This document shows positions 1 to 6,031 of a DNA stretch of 8,199 bases, piece by piece. Position numbers and translations under genes: made by a program. Position 1 is the first letter of the stretch, and the number at the start of each line of letters is the position of its first letter. The notes below the pieces were generated by a model. The model did no database searches and was not told where the DNA came from. It was given only the letters and a program-made list of their open reading frames with translations. The DNA is from Pseudomonadota bacterium (GTDB taxonomy: Bacteria; Pseudomonadota; Gammaproteobacteria; Burkholderiales; Sulfuriferulaceae). The stretch is taken from the NCBI GenBank assembly GCA_021790625.1, contig JAJYGL010000235.1, positions 1 through 8,199 of the forward strand. The letters are read 5' to 3'.

Positions 1-2
1 CA

Positions 3-77
3 TTTGTCATTCGTGAAACACGGCGCAAATTCCAGCATAGCGTGGCGCAAGTGACGGTATGGGAGCGGATTGATTGA
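3..77 (+). CDS. C-terminal tail of an unidentified upstream gene (5' partial)
   Basis: One plus-strand frame is open from the window edge and ends at TGA 75-77, giving 24 residues that are mostly charged and polar and end in VTVWERID. The stop overlaps the TTG start of the next gene in a TTGA arrangement (74-77), a classic sign of translational coupling, so I read this as the end of a co-transcribed gene and not a chance frame. The other two plus frames stop at 14-16 and 52-54. I do not recognise the family from so short a tail. An alternative is that this is non-coding leader sequence of the C-S lyase gene. Confidence 0.45.
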   Translation, partial: FVIRETRRKFQHSVAQVTVWERID

Positions 78-1228
78 AAACAAACAGCCATTGTATTGAC
101 GGTGGCTTTGATTTTGATACGATCATCGATCGCACTGGCACACAGAGTGAAAAGTGGACGGGCAGGCGTGAGCGATTTGGCAGTGATGACGTGTTGCCGT
201 TGTGGCTGGCCGACATGGATTTTGCTGCGCCGCCTGCTGTTACGCAGGCGCTGCTGGCGCGCGCCGCGCATCCGGTCTATGGTTACACCGTCGCCGATGA
301 GCGCGTGTTGGACAGTCTGGCCGGTTGGCTGGTCGCGCGATACGACTGGCAACCGTCACAAATGTTGCTCGTTCCCGGCGTCATGGCTTCGCTGGCAATG
401 TGTGTGGAAGCGTTTACCGCTCCCGGCGATGCGGTGATTGTGCAGCCGCCGGTGTATCCGGCGCTGGCCAGAACAGTGCAACGATTGGGGCGCCGTGTGC
501 TGGAAAACCCGTTGTCTGTCGACAAGGATGGACGATACCAGATGGACATGCCGCATCTTGCCGGGTTGCTTGGGAAAGAAGCGGGTATGTTGCTGCTTTG
601 CTCGCCACATAACCCGCTTGGCCGTGTATGGCGTTCAGATGAGTTGCGCGCCGTGCTGGATCTGGCGCGCGACCGTGGTTGGCTGGTGTTTAGCGACGAA
701 ATTCATGCCGACATGCTTTATCCGGGAGAGCAACACACGCCGCTGGCACAAATCGCTGGCCCTGATGACAGGGTGGTGACAGCGCTGGGGCCGGGCAAAG
801 CTTTCAGCATGCCAGGGCTGGGATTGTCGGCGCTAGTGGTGACGCAGGCGGCATCGTATGCAACGCTACGCCAATGTCTGGGTCGTCCGGCATTGTATAA
901 CCCGTTCAGTCTGGTGGCGTTTGAAGCGGCTTATCGGTATGGTGCGGAATGGCTGGGTGCCCTGATGCAGTACTTGCGCGACAGCCGTGACATGCTGATC
1001 CAGCATCTGGCGGCGCGCGAGCCACGAATCCGGCCGCTGTTGCCGCAGGCGGGTATGCTGGTATGGTTGGATTGTCGTGCGCTTGGCGTGCCGGACGAAC
1101 AGTTGTCGGCGTGGTTCGTCGAGCAGTTTGGCTGGGGTCTGAGTTCAGGCAGCCAGTTTGGCGCGGGGGGAAGCGGATTCATGCGATTGAATCTGGCCAC
1201 GCCACGCGCAAGGTGGCTGGCGGGATGA
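74..1228 (+). CDS. patB: MalY/PatB-type PLP-dependent C-S lyase (cystathionine beta-lyase-like aminotransferase fold)
   Basis: This is a 384-residue fold-type I PLP enzyme of the MalY/PatB group, cytosolic and expected to cleave C-S bonds of cystathionine or cysteine conjugates. The N terminus has the family pattern FDTIIDR (14-20), then LPLWLADMDF (41-50). SPHNPLGRVW (177-186), SDEIHADM (207-214) and the PLP lysine Lys242 in GPGKAFSMPGLG follow in order. RLNLATPR (371-378) carries the carboxylate-binding arginine. The start is TTG at 74: an in-frame TGA lies immediately upstream (71-73), and GGAG at 62-65 is 8 nt away. It appears coupled to the preceding gene by a TTGA overlap. The C terminus stops soon after LNLATPR, where family members usually have a further helix of roughly 15-20 residues. 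Substrate cannot be decided from sequence; MalY and PatB are both possible names. Confidence 0.9.
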   Translation: MKTNSHCIDGGFDFDTIIDRTGTQSEKWTGRRERFGSDDVLPLWLADMDFAAPPAVTQALLARAAHPVYGYTVADERVLDSLAGWLVARYDWQPSQMLLVPGVMASLAMCVEAFTAPGDAVIVQPPVYPALARTVQRLGRRVLENPLSVDKDGRYQMDMPHLAGLLGKEAGMLLLCSPHNPLGRVWRSDELRAVLDLARDRGWLVFSDEIHADMLYPGEQHTPLAQIAGPDDRVVTALGPGKAFSMPGLGLSALVVTQAASYATLRQCLGRPALYNPFSLVAFEAAYRYGAEWLGALMQYLRDSRDMLIQHLAAREPRIRPLLPQAGMLVWLDCRALGVPDEQLSAWFVEQFGWGLSSGSQFGAGGSGFMRLNLATPRARWLAG

Positions 1229-1256
1229 AATGCAAAGCGTGACGTGTCGTCAAGGC

Positions 1257-2210
1257 TTATTCTTCTTGACCAGCGGCACAACGCGATCCTTGGAAGAGTG
1301 AATCAGGTTTGGTTATTCGTTGTTTGCGTCCGATGAGCCACACCCCCGTCAATACCAGCGCTGAACCAAACAACTGCGTCAGGCTAACGTTTTCATGCAG
1401 GATGAGCCATGCCATGAAAATAGTGCTGACCGGACCAATCGAGCCTATCAGTGCGGCGCGTCCGGGGCCAATCAGGCGGATGGCGGCCGATTGGGCAAAT
1501 ACGGGCAGGATGGTGGAAAACGCGGCCATGCCAAGCGCCAGTTCGTAGACATGCATGGGTTGCCGCAACGCCCTGACATGGTGGGTGAACGAGAACTGCA
1601 GCAGGGTGGCCGTGCTAGCAACCAGCATGCTCAAGGCGGTGAAACGGATACTGCCGATGCGGGTGATGGCATGCCCTGCCCCGGTCAGGTAAATTGAATA
1701 CGCCAGTGTGCTGGCAAATACCAGCGCGGCACCCAACCATAAGTTATGGTTACCTTGTGGTACTTCATTCACAAAAGCGAGTGCAATTCCGCTGTAACTG
1801 AGCGCGATGGCCACGACGTGAGTGCGGGTTATCGGGTGCTTGAGCCAGATAGCAGCAAGCAGCACAGTGATAGTGGGGTACAGAAACAGTATCAGACGCT
1901 CCAGCCCGGCACTGAGATATTGCAGCCCCATGAAATCGAGCAGACTCGACAGATAATAGCCAATTAACCCCAGCGCGCAAATGAGTAGCCAGTCGTGAGG
2001 TTTTAGCGGTGGATGACGGTCGCGCCGTGAAAAAGCCACAAATAGAAAAGCCGGCACGGAAAATGCCATGCGCAGGCTGAGCAGTGTAATCGGATCAATG
2101 GAAGTGGTTTGATAAGCCAGTTTGACAAAGATGGCTTTGGCAGAAAATCCGACTGCCGCGATGATGGCAAGGACGAAACCTTCAATATGGCGTGTGGCAG
2201 GGGCGGTCAC
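1257..2210 (-). CDS. EamA/DMT-family 10-TM inner-membrane transporter
   Basis: This is a 317-residue hydrophobic protein with about ten membrane helices (roughly 11-31, 41-61, 73-92, 101-121, 131-148, 157-175, 187-207, 222-240, 251-271 and 276-294), arranged as two five-helix EamA repeats. Typical family wording is visible: AIFVKLAY (26-33), YPTITVLLAAIWL (111-123), and near the end RLIGPGRAALIGSIGPV with LVLTGVWLIGRK. It belongs to the drug/metabolite transporter superfamily, which exports amino acids or other metabolites; the substrate is unknown. The same frame stays open far upstream, antisense to rplM, but that part is hydrophilic and unlike the family. I therefore place the start at GTG 2210 (MTAPATRH), just before the first helix. 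A TTG at 2234 is the alternative. No clear Shine-Dalgarno is seen. It converges on the C-S lyase gene with 28 nt between them. Confidence 0.88.
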   Translation of the reverse strand: MTAPATRHIEGFVLAIIAAVGFSAKAIFVKLAYQTTSIDPITLLSLRMAFSVPAFLFVAFSRRDRHPPLKPHDWLLICALGLIGYYLSSLLDFMGLQYLSAGLERLILFLYPTITVLLAAIWLKHPITRTHVVAIALSYSGIALAFVNEVPQGNHNLWLGAALVFASTLAYSIYLTGAGHAITRIGSIRFTALSMLVASTATLLQFSFTHHVRALRQPMHVYELALGMAAFSTILPVFAQSAAIRLIGPGRAALIGSIGPVSTIFMAWLILHENVSLTQLFGSALVLTGVWLIGRKQRITKPDSLFQGSRCAAGQEE

Positions 2211-2250
2211 GGAGAAAATGTGCGGGTAGTGCAAACAGATGATGCGTTGG

Positions 2251-2280
2251 ATTATCGCAGTCTTTTCAGAATTGATGCAA
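2251..2280 (-). promoter_or_regulatory. Candidate extended -10 promoter for the DMT transporter gene
   Basis: On the minus strand, TGCGATAAT (-10 hexamer GATAAT at 2251-2256, preceded by TGn) is an extended -10 element. A weak -35, TTGCAT, lies 18 nt upstream (2275-2280). Transcription would start near 2243, giving a leader of about 33 nt to the GTG at 2210. This is too little room for the TTG at 2234 and so favours the GTG start. Seen by eye only. Confidence 0.42.
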
Positions 2281-2288
2281 GTTTTAAT

Positions 2289-2317
2289 TTGACAGAGCAA
2301 GAGATTGCCTTTAAAAT
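2289..2317 (+). promoter_or_regulatory. Near-consensus sigma70 promoter for rplM-rpsI
   Basis: A perfect -35 TTGACA (2289-2294) is followed after exactly 17 nt by TAAAAT (2312-2317), which matches 5 of 6 bases of the -10 consensus. Transcription would start near 2324, about 34 nt before rplM. This strength fits a ribosomal protein operon. The predicted leader is short, and I see no obvious structured L13-type autoregulatory leader in it. Confidence 0.8.
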
Positions 2318-2357
2318 TCTCCGCTTTCCTTGTAAAAGATTGAGTTAGAGGTTTCGA

Positions 2358-2798
2358 ATGAATACCTTTTCTGCCAAACCGCACGAAGTTGAACGTGAGT
2401 GGTTTGTTGTTGATGCCACCGACCAGGTGTTGGGGCATGTCGCTGCACAGGCAGCCAGAATTCTGCGTGGCAAACACAAGCCGGAATATACCCCGCACGT
2501 GGATACGGGCGATTATATTGTGGTCGTGAACGTTGAAAAACTGAAAGTGACCGGTAACAAGGCGCTGGATAAAAAATATTATCGTCACACCGGCCTTCCC
2601 GGCGGCATTTACGAAACCACGTTTGCCAAAATGCAACAGCGTTTTCCCGGTCGTGCACTGGAGAAAGCTGTCAAGGGCATGTTGCCCAAAGGTCCTCTTG
2701 GATACGCCATGCTGAAAAAACTGAAATGCTATGCTGGTGAGGAGCACCCGCACTCGGCACAGCAGCCAAAATCACTCGAAATCAGGGGTCAGTTATGA
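2358..2798 (+). CDS. rplM: 50S ribosomal protein L13
   Basis: This is L13 of the large ribosomal subunit, 146 residues against 142 in E. coli. It is recognisable along its full length: MNTFSAKP, WFVVDAT (15-21), RGKHKPEYTPHVDTGDYIVV (37-56), VTGNK, the YYRHTG loop, VKGMLPKGPLG and the YAGEEHPHSAQQP tail. AGAGG at 2347-2351, 6 nt upstream, supports the ATG. The family usually ends at about LEI/LDI; here four extra residues (RGQL) follow, and the stop overlaps the rpsI start as ATGA (2795-2798). It is the first gene of the L13-S9 operon behind the strong promoter at 2289-2317. Confidence 0.98.
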   Translation: MNTFSAKPHEVEREWFVVDATDQVLGHVAAQAARILRGKHKPEYTPHVDTGDYIVVVNVEKLKVTGNKALDKKYYRHTGLPGGIYETTFAKMQQRFPGRALEKAVKGMLPKGPLGYAMLKKLKCYAGEEHPHSAQQPKSLEIRGQL

Positions 2799-3187
2799 TT
2801 GGCAATTATTATTATGGTACCGGGCGTCGTAAAGATGCTGTTGCGCGCGTGTTTCTGAAGGCGGGTTCTGGTAACATCGTCGTGAATGATCGGCCACTCG
2901 ATCAATATTTTTCACGTGAAACGGGGCGCATGATCGTGCGTCAACCGCTGGAGTTGACCAATCATCAGGCTTCTTTTGATATTATGGTGAATGTACACGG
3001 CGGTGGTGAAACCGGTCAGGCCGGTGCGGTTCGCCATGGCATTACCCGCGCATTGATTGATTTTAGCCAGGATTTGAAGCCGACACTCAAAAAAGCGGGT
3101 CTGGTTACGCGTGATGCGCGTGAAGTGGAACGTAAAAAAGTCGGCTTACGCAAAGCGCGGCGCGCCAAACAGTTCTCCAAACGCTAG
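2795..3187 (+). CDS. rpsI: 30S ribosomal protein S9
   Basis: This is S9 of the small subunit, 130 residues, the standard length. It has YGTGRRKDAVARVFLKAG near the N terminus, RPLDQYFSRET, the VHGGGETGQAGAVRHGI core, and the basic tail ending RKARRAKQFSKR, which reaches towards P-site tRNA in known ribosomes. AGGGG at 2784-2788 lies 6 nt before the ATG, inside the end of rplM. The ATGA overlap predicts translational coupling, matching the equal need for both proteins. A strong intrinsic terminator begins 25 nt after the stop. Confidence 0.98.
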   Translation: MIGNYYYGTGRRKDAVARVFLKAGSGNIVVNDRPLDQYFSRETGRMIVRQPLELTNHQASFDIMVNVHGGGETGQAGAVRHGITRALIDFSQDLKPTLKKAGLVTRDAREVERKKVGLRKARRAKQFSKR

Positions 3188-3212
3188 TGCGTTACTGGAT
3201 GGTCTGATACGC

Positions 3213-3239
3213 AAGCCGCCTCCGGGCGGCTTTTGTTTT
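3213..3239 (+). terminator. Intrinsic terminator after rpsI
   Basis: An 8-bp stem AAGCCGCC (3213-3220) / GGCGGCTT (3225-3232) with a TCCG tetraloop is followed by a T-rich tract, TTTTGTTTT (3231-3239). This is a textbook Rho-independent terminator. It separates the L13-S9 operon from argC, which therefore needs some read-through or its own promoter; I see no convincing promoter in the 27 nt left. Confidence 0.9.
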
Positions 3240-3269
3240 ATGGGCGGCAGAATACGGAAAGGGTGAATG

Positions 3270-4298
3270 ATGGTAAAAGTCGGTATCGTGGGCGGGACGG
3301 GTTATACAGGCGTTGAATTATTGCGTTTGTTGGTCCGTCATCCGAGAGTCAATCTGCTGGCGATTACTTCACGCAAAGAGGCGGGTGTGCCGGTGGCAGA
3401 CATGTTCCCCAATCTGCGCGGGCATGTTGATTTGGCTTTTTCTGATCCGGCACAGGTTGATTTGAGTGCCTGTGATGTGGTGTTTTTTGCAACGCCGAAT
3501 GGAATTGCCATGCGGCAGGCGCGAGAATTGCTGGCAGATGGTGTGCGGGTCATCGATCTGGCGGCTGATTTTCGGATTCGGGATTTGGCAGTCTGGCAGC
3601 AATGGTATGGCATGGAGCATGCCTGTCCGGAACTGGTGGCGCAGGCGGTGTATGGTTTGCCGGAAGTCAATCGCGACAAGATTCGCACGGCGCAATTGGT
3701 GGCGAATCCCGGCTGCTACCCGACAGCGGTTCAGTTGGGTTTCCTGCCATTATTGGAAGCGGGTGTGGCTGATACGCAGTACTTGATTGCAGATGCCAAG
3801 TCCGGTGTCAGTGGTGCTGGGCGCAAGGCGGAAAATCCATTCCTGTTTGCTGAAGCTGCTGATAACTTCAAGGCTTATGCGGTGTCTGGACATCGGCATT
3901 GGCCGGAAATCAGCCAGCAGTTGGCGCAGTTTGCCGGGCAACCGGTCGGGTTGACGTTCGTGCCGCACCTGACCCCGTTGATACGGGGTATTCTGGCGAC
4001 GCTGTATGTGCGCGTGTCGCCAGATGTTGACGTACAGACGTTGTATGAATCACGCTACGCGCAAGAACCTTTCGTTGATGTGATGCCGGCAGCAGCACAC
4101 CCGGAAACCCGCTCTGTACGCGGGAGCAATATGTGCCGGATTTCGTGGCATCGGCCACAGGGTGGTGATACACTGGTGGTGTTGTCGGTGATTGATAATC
4201 TGGTAAAAGGTGCCGCGGGTCAGGCAATACAGAATATGAACATCATGTTTGGCTTGCCGGAAACGCTGGGTCTGGAAGCTCCCGGTTTGTTGCCATGA
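3270..4298 (+). CDS. argC: N-acetyl-gamma-glutamyl-phosphate reductase
   Basis: This is ArgC, which reduces N-acetylglutamyl-5-phosphate to the semialdehyde with NADPH, the third step of arginine/ornithine synthesis in the cytosol. With 342 residues it has the usual length of the long (type 1) form. The N-terminal Rossmann motif is VGIVGGTGYTG. FFATPNG and DLAADFR follow, then the catalytic cysteine Cys149 in ANPGCYPTA. KSGVSGAGR and GHRHWPEI supply the catalytic histidine region, with FVPHLTPLIRGI after it. Two ATGs stand in tandem (3267 and 3270). AAGGG at 3259-3263 is 6 nt from the second and only 3 nt from the first, so I chose 3270; starting at 3267 would add one Met. It lies 82 nt after rpsI, beyond a terminator. 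Confidence 0.96.
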   Translation: MVKVGIVGGTGYTGVELLRLLVRHPRVNLLAITSRKEAGVPVADMFPNLRGHVDLAFSDPAQVDLSACDVVFFATPNGIAMRQARELLADGVRVIDLAADFRIRDLAVWQQWYGMEHACPELVAQAVYGLPEVNRDKIRTAQLVANPGCYPTAVQLGFLPLLEAGVADTQYLIADAKSGVSGAGRKAENPFLFAEAADNFKAYAVSGHRHWPEISQQLAQFAGQPVGLTFVPHLTPLIRGILATLYVRVSPDVDVQTLYESRYAQEPFVDVMPAAAHPETRSVRGSNMCRISWHRPQGGDTLVVLSVIDNLVKGAAGQAIQNMNIMFGLPETLGLEAPGLLP

Positions 4299-4326
4299 TT
4301 CGGCGTTGTCCGAATACGATGTTTTT
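4298..4326 (+). terminator. Weak candidate terminator after argC
   Basis: A 6-bp stem ATTCGG (4298-4303) / CCGAAT (4310-4315) with a 6-nt loop begins at the last base of the argC stop. A run of five T (4322-4326) follows 6 nt later, too far for an ideal intrinsic terminator. The downstream erpA promoter makes a transcription boundary here plausible. The remainder of the gap to erpA holds only that promoter. Confidence 0.35.
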
Positions 4327-4359
4327 GTTGCTTTGCGTGCAAATAGGTGATACGTCCGA

Positions 4360-4388
4360 TTGACGTTTGTGCGGGAGTTGCGCATAAT
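4360..4388 (+). promoter_or_regulatory. Near-consensus sigma70 promoter for erpA
   Basis: TTGACG (4360-4365) is spaced exactly 17 nt from CATAAT (4383-4388), each 5 of 6 to consensus. Transcription would start near 4395, about 29 nt before the ATG. In E. coli erpA is controlled by IscR; I could not recognise an IscR site here by eye. Confidence 0.72.
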
Positions 4389-4423
4389 ACCTGTTCTTTT
4401 TAGTCAGTTTTTAGGAGTCTGCC

Positions 4424-4774
4424 ATGAATGCCGTGACCGAAATGCCTTCCCCTCTGTTGTTTACGGATAGCGCCGTATCCAAAGTGTCGCAATTGATTGC
4501 TGAAGAAGGCAATCCGGATTTGAAATTGCGCGTGTTTGTGACCGGCGGCGGTTGCTCCGGTTTCCAGTATGGCTTCACGTTTGATGAAGTGGTGAACGAA
4601 GACGATACCAGTCTGGTCAAGAATGGCGTGACCTTGTTGATTGATCCAATGAGCTATCAATATCTGGTTGGTGCTGAAATCGATTATCAGGAAGGATTGG
4701 AAGGCGCGCAGTTCGTCATCAAAAATCCCAATGCGACCTCTACCTGTGGTTGTGGTTCTTCGTTCTCTGCCTGA
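4424..4774 (+). CDS. erpA: Iron-sulfur cluster insertion protein ErpA (A-type carrier)
   Basis: This is a 116-residue A-type Fe-S carrier of the ErpA branch, which receives clusters from the Isc/Suf machinery and delivers them to apo-enzymes in the cytosol. The three cluster-binding cysteines are present: Cys44 in GGGCSGFQY, and Cys108 and Cys110 in the C-terminal TCGCGSSF. The DPMSYQYLVGAEIDY segment and the final SSFSA are typical of ErpA and argue against IscA or SufA. AGGAG at 4413-4417, 6 nt upstream, confirms the ATG. It appears monocistronic, with its own promoter (4360-4388), and faces anmK head-on downstream. Confidence 0.95.
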   Translation: MNAVTEMPSPLLFTDSAVSKVSQLIAEEGNPDLKLRVFVTGGGCSGFQYGFTFDEVVNEDDTSLVKNGVTLLIDPMSYQYLVGAEIDYQEGLEGAQFVIKNPNATSTCGCGSSFSA

Positions 4775-4796
4775 TTCTCTGGCTTCACCTCATCTT

Positions 4797-4843
4797 GGGA
4801 GCCGCTGATTTATTCCTGCCGTATGGGAATAAACCGGGCTCCC
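4797..4843. terminator. Two-tier hairpin between convergent erpA and anmK
   Basis: The outer stem GGGAGCC (4797-4803) / GGCTCCC (4837-4843) is 7 bp. After a 5/3-nt internal loop comes the inner stem TTTATTCC (4809-4816) / GGAATAAA (4826-4833), 8 bp with a 9-nt loop. The structure is nearly symmetric on both strands and sits between two converging genes, so bidirectional termination or 3'-end protection is the likely role. Neither strand shows the long T tract of a classical terminator, so calling it a terminator is inference. Confidence 0.5.
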
Positions 4844-4861
4844 GGTCAGGATGAAAGGCTT

Positions 4862-5956
4862 CTATGCCGGATAAATAGCACCGAGCACGCACGTATGCCG
4901 TGCTCCGGTGACTTCCGGTTGATTACCGGGTTGACCTTGCAGGGTTTGCCAGCCTAACCAGGCGAAGGCGTGGGCCTCCAGCCAATCTGGCGATATGCCG
5001 AGTCGGCTGGTGTCGTCCACGGTTTGTTGAGGCAACTGTTGTGCAATGAGTCTGGACAGCGCATGATTGTGTGCGCCGCCGCCGCACAGATAGACCTCGT
5101 GTGCTGTCGGATAGCGTTGCAGGATTGCATCCGTGATGCCGTGCGCAGTCAGCGCGACCAGCGTGGCCTGCACATCTTGTGCTTGCTCGTTGCCTTGCAG
5201 TTGTTGTGTCAACCATGACGGATTGAATTGCTCGTACCCGGCGCTTTTGGGTGGGGACTGGTAAAAATAAGGGTGTGCCAGCAGGCGAGCCAGCAGTTTT
5301 GGTGAGACACTGCCTTGTGCTCCCCATTCACCATCGTGGTCAAACGCATGTCCGGTATGCTCTTGGCACCAGTGGTCGAGTAACAGGTTGCCCGGTCCGC
5401 AGTCAAATCCTTCTATTGTTCCGCTGGCAGGCAACCAGGTCAGGTTGGCAATGCCGCCAATATTGACAATGACGCGGTTTCGCTGCGGGTGACGAAAAGC
5501 TTTGGCATGAAAAGCGGGCACCAAGGGCGCGCCTTGCCCGCCCGCGGCGATATCCCGGCTGCGAAAATCGCAAATGACTGCTGTGCTGGTGAGTTCTGCC
5601 AGCGTGGCGGGGTTGAGTAATTGCACGCTGTAACCACTGTCTGGTCGATGACGAACCGTCTGGCCATGGCAGGCAATGGCTGATGGCTGGATACCGCAAT
5701 CGGCGACAAGTTGTCTGACGCTTGCGGCATACCGTTCAGCAAGTGTGATGCTGAGTTTTGCCGCGCGGTGCAACTCATTGTTTCCTTCGTTTAATAGTGC
5801 ATGCAGGTCTTGGCGCAACGCATCCGGGTAGGCGTCGAAACGGCATTCTATCAAACGTCCAGCCGACTGTTGATTTGAGAAGGCAATCATGGCGGTATCA
5901 ATGCCGTCCATACTGGTGCCGGACATGATGCCAACGAGGTAAGTGGTATCGATCAA
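4862..5956 (-). CDS. anmK: Anhydro-N-acetylmuramic acid kinase
   Basis: AnmK opens the 1,6-anhydro ring of anhydroMurNAc and phosphorylates it to MurNAc-6-phosphate, a cytosolic step of peptidoglycan recycling. The 364 residues match the family. The N-terminal signature GIMSGTSMDGID (9-20) is followed by ACHGQTVRHRP (95-105), DFRSRDIAAGGQGAPLVPAF (130-149), NIGGIANLTWL and GFDCGPGN (183-190, with the catalytic Asp185). PKSAGYEQFN, LCGGGAHN (290-297) and the terminal VLGAIYP complete the pattern. The start is TTG at 5956: the next in-frame stop lies upstream at 5978-5980, and AGGA at 5962-5965 is 5 nt away. It follows the M23 peptidase gene on the same strand after 75 nt, probably as one unit; both genes concern peptidoglycan turnover. 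Confidence 0.95.
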   Translation of the reverse strand: MIDTTYLVGIMSGTSMDGIDTAMIAFSNQQSAGRLIECRFDAYPDALRQDLHALLNEGNNELHRAAKLSITLAERYAASVRQLVADCGIQPSAIACHGQTVRHRPDSGYSVQLLNPATLAELTSTAVICDFRSRDIAAGGQGAPLVPAFHAKAFRHPQRNRVIVNIGGIANLTWLPASGTIEGFDCGPGNLLLDHWCQEHTGHAFDHDGEWGAQGSVSPKLLARLLAHPYFYQSPPKSAGYEQFNPSWLTQQLQGNEQAQDVQATLVALTAHGITDAILQRYPTAHEVYLCGGGAHNHALSRLIAQQLPQQTVDDTSRLGISPDWLEAHAFAWLGWQTLQGQPGNQPEVTGARHTCVLGAIYPA

Positions 5957-5984
5957 CCTTGTCCTGACGGTTTGGTTTTACAAT

Positions 5985-6006
5985 TGATGCGCCATCTGAT
6001 GCGCCA
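5985..6006. repeat. Short direct repeat upstream of anmK
   Basis: TGATGCGCCA occurs twice (5985-5994 and 5997-6006), a perfect 10-bp repeat with a 12-bp period, in the 75-nt gap between the M23 peptidase gene and anmK. It may be replication slippage or a paired protein-binding site. I see no convincing promoter with it. Confidence 0.6.
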
Positions 6007-6031
6007 CGGTGCGATAGCATTCATGCAGTCA

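Noticed and set aside
1249..1270. Inverted repeat GTCAAG/CTTGAC between the C-S lyase and the transporter as a terminator
   Set aside because: Only 6 bp with a 10-nt loop, no T tract on either strand, and it overlaps the end of the transporter coding region.
1309..1697. Plus-strand open frames inside the DMT transporter gene
   Set aside because: They have the composition of reverse-strand shadows of hydrophobic codons and no domain; the minus-strand frame gives a complete ten-helix transporter.
2318..2357. L13-type autoregulatory leader upstream of rplM
   Set aside because: The predicted leader is only about 34 nt and shows no stable stem by eye.
2211..2753. Upstream extension of the DMT transporter frame, 181 codons running antisense through most of rplM
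   Set aside because: The extension is hydrophilic, resembles no transporter N terminus and lies opposite a highly conserved ribosomal protein gene. The membrane protein starts naturally at GTG 2210, and a candidate promoter sits between.
4299..4423. IscR-binding site upstream of erpA
   Set aside because: I looked for the known type 1 and type 2 patterns and saw no convincing match.
4923..5699. Several open frames opposite or overlapping anmK in other frames
   Set aside because: They lie wholly within a well-supported gene, have arginine/cysteine-rich shadow composition and no ribosome binding site or recognisable domain.
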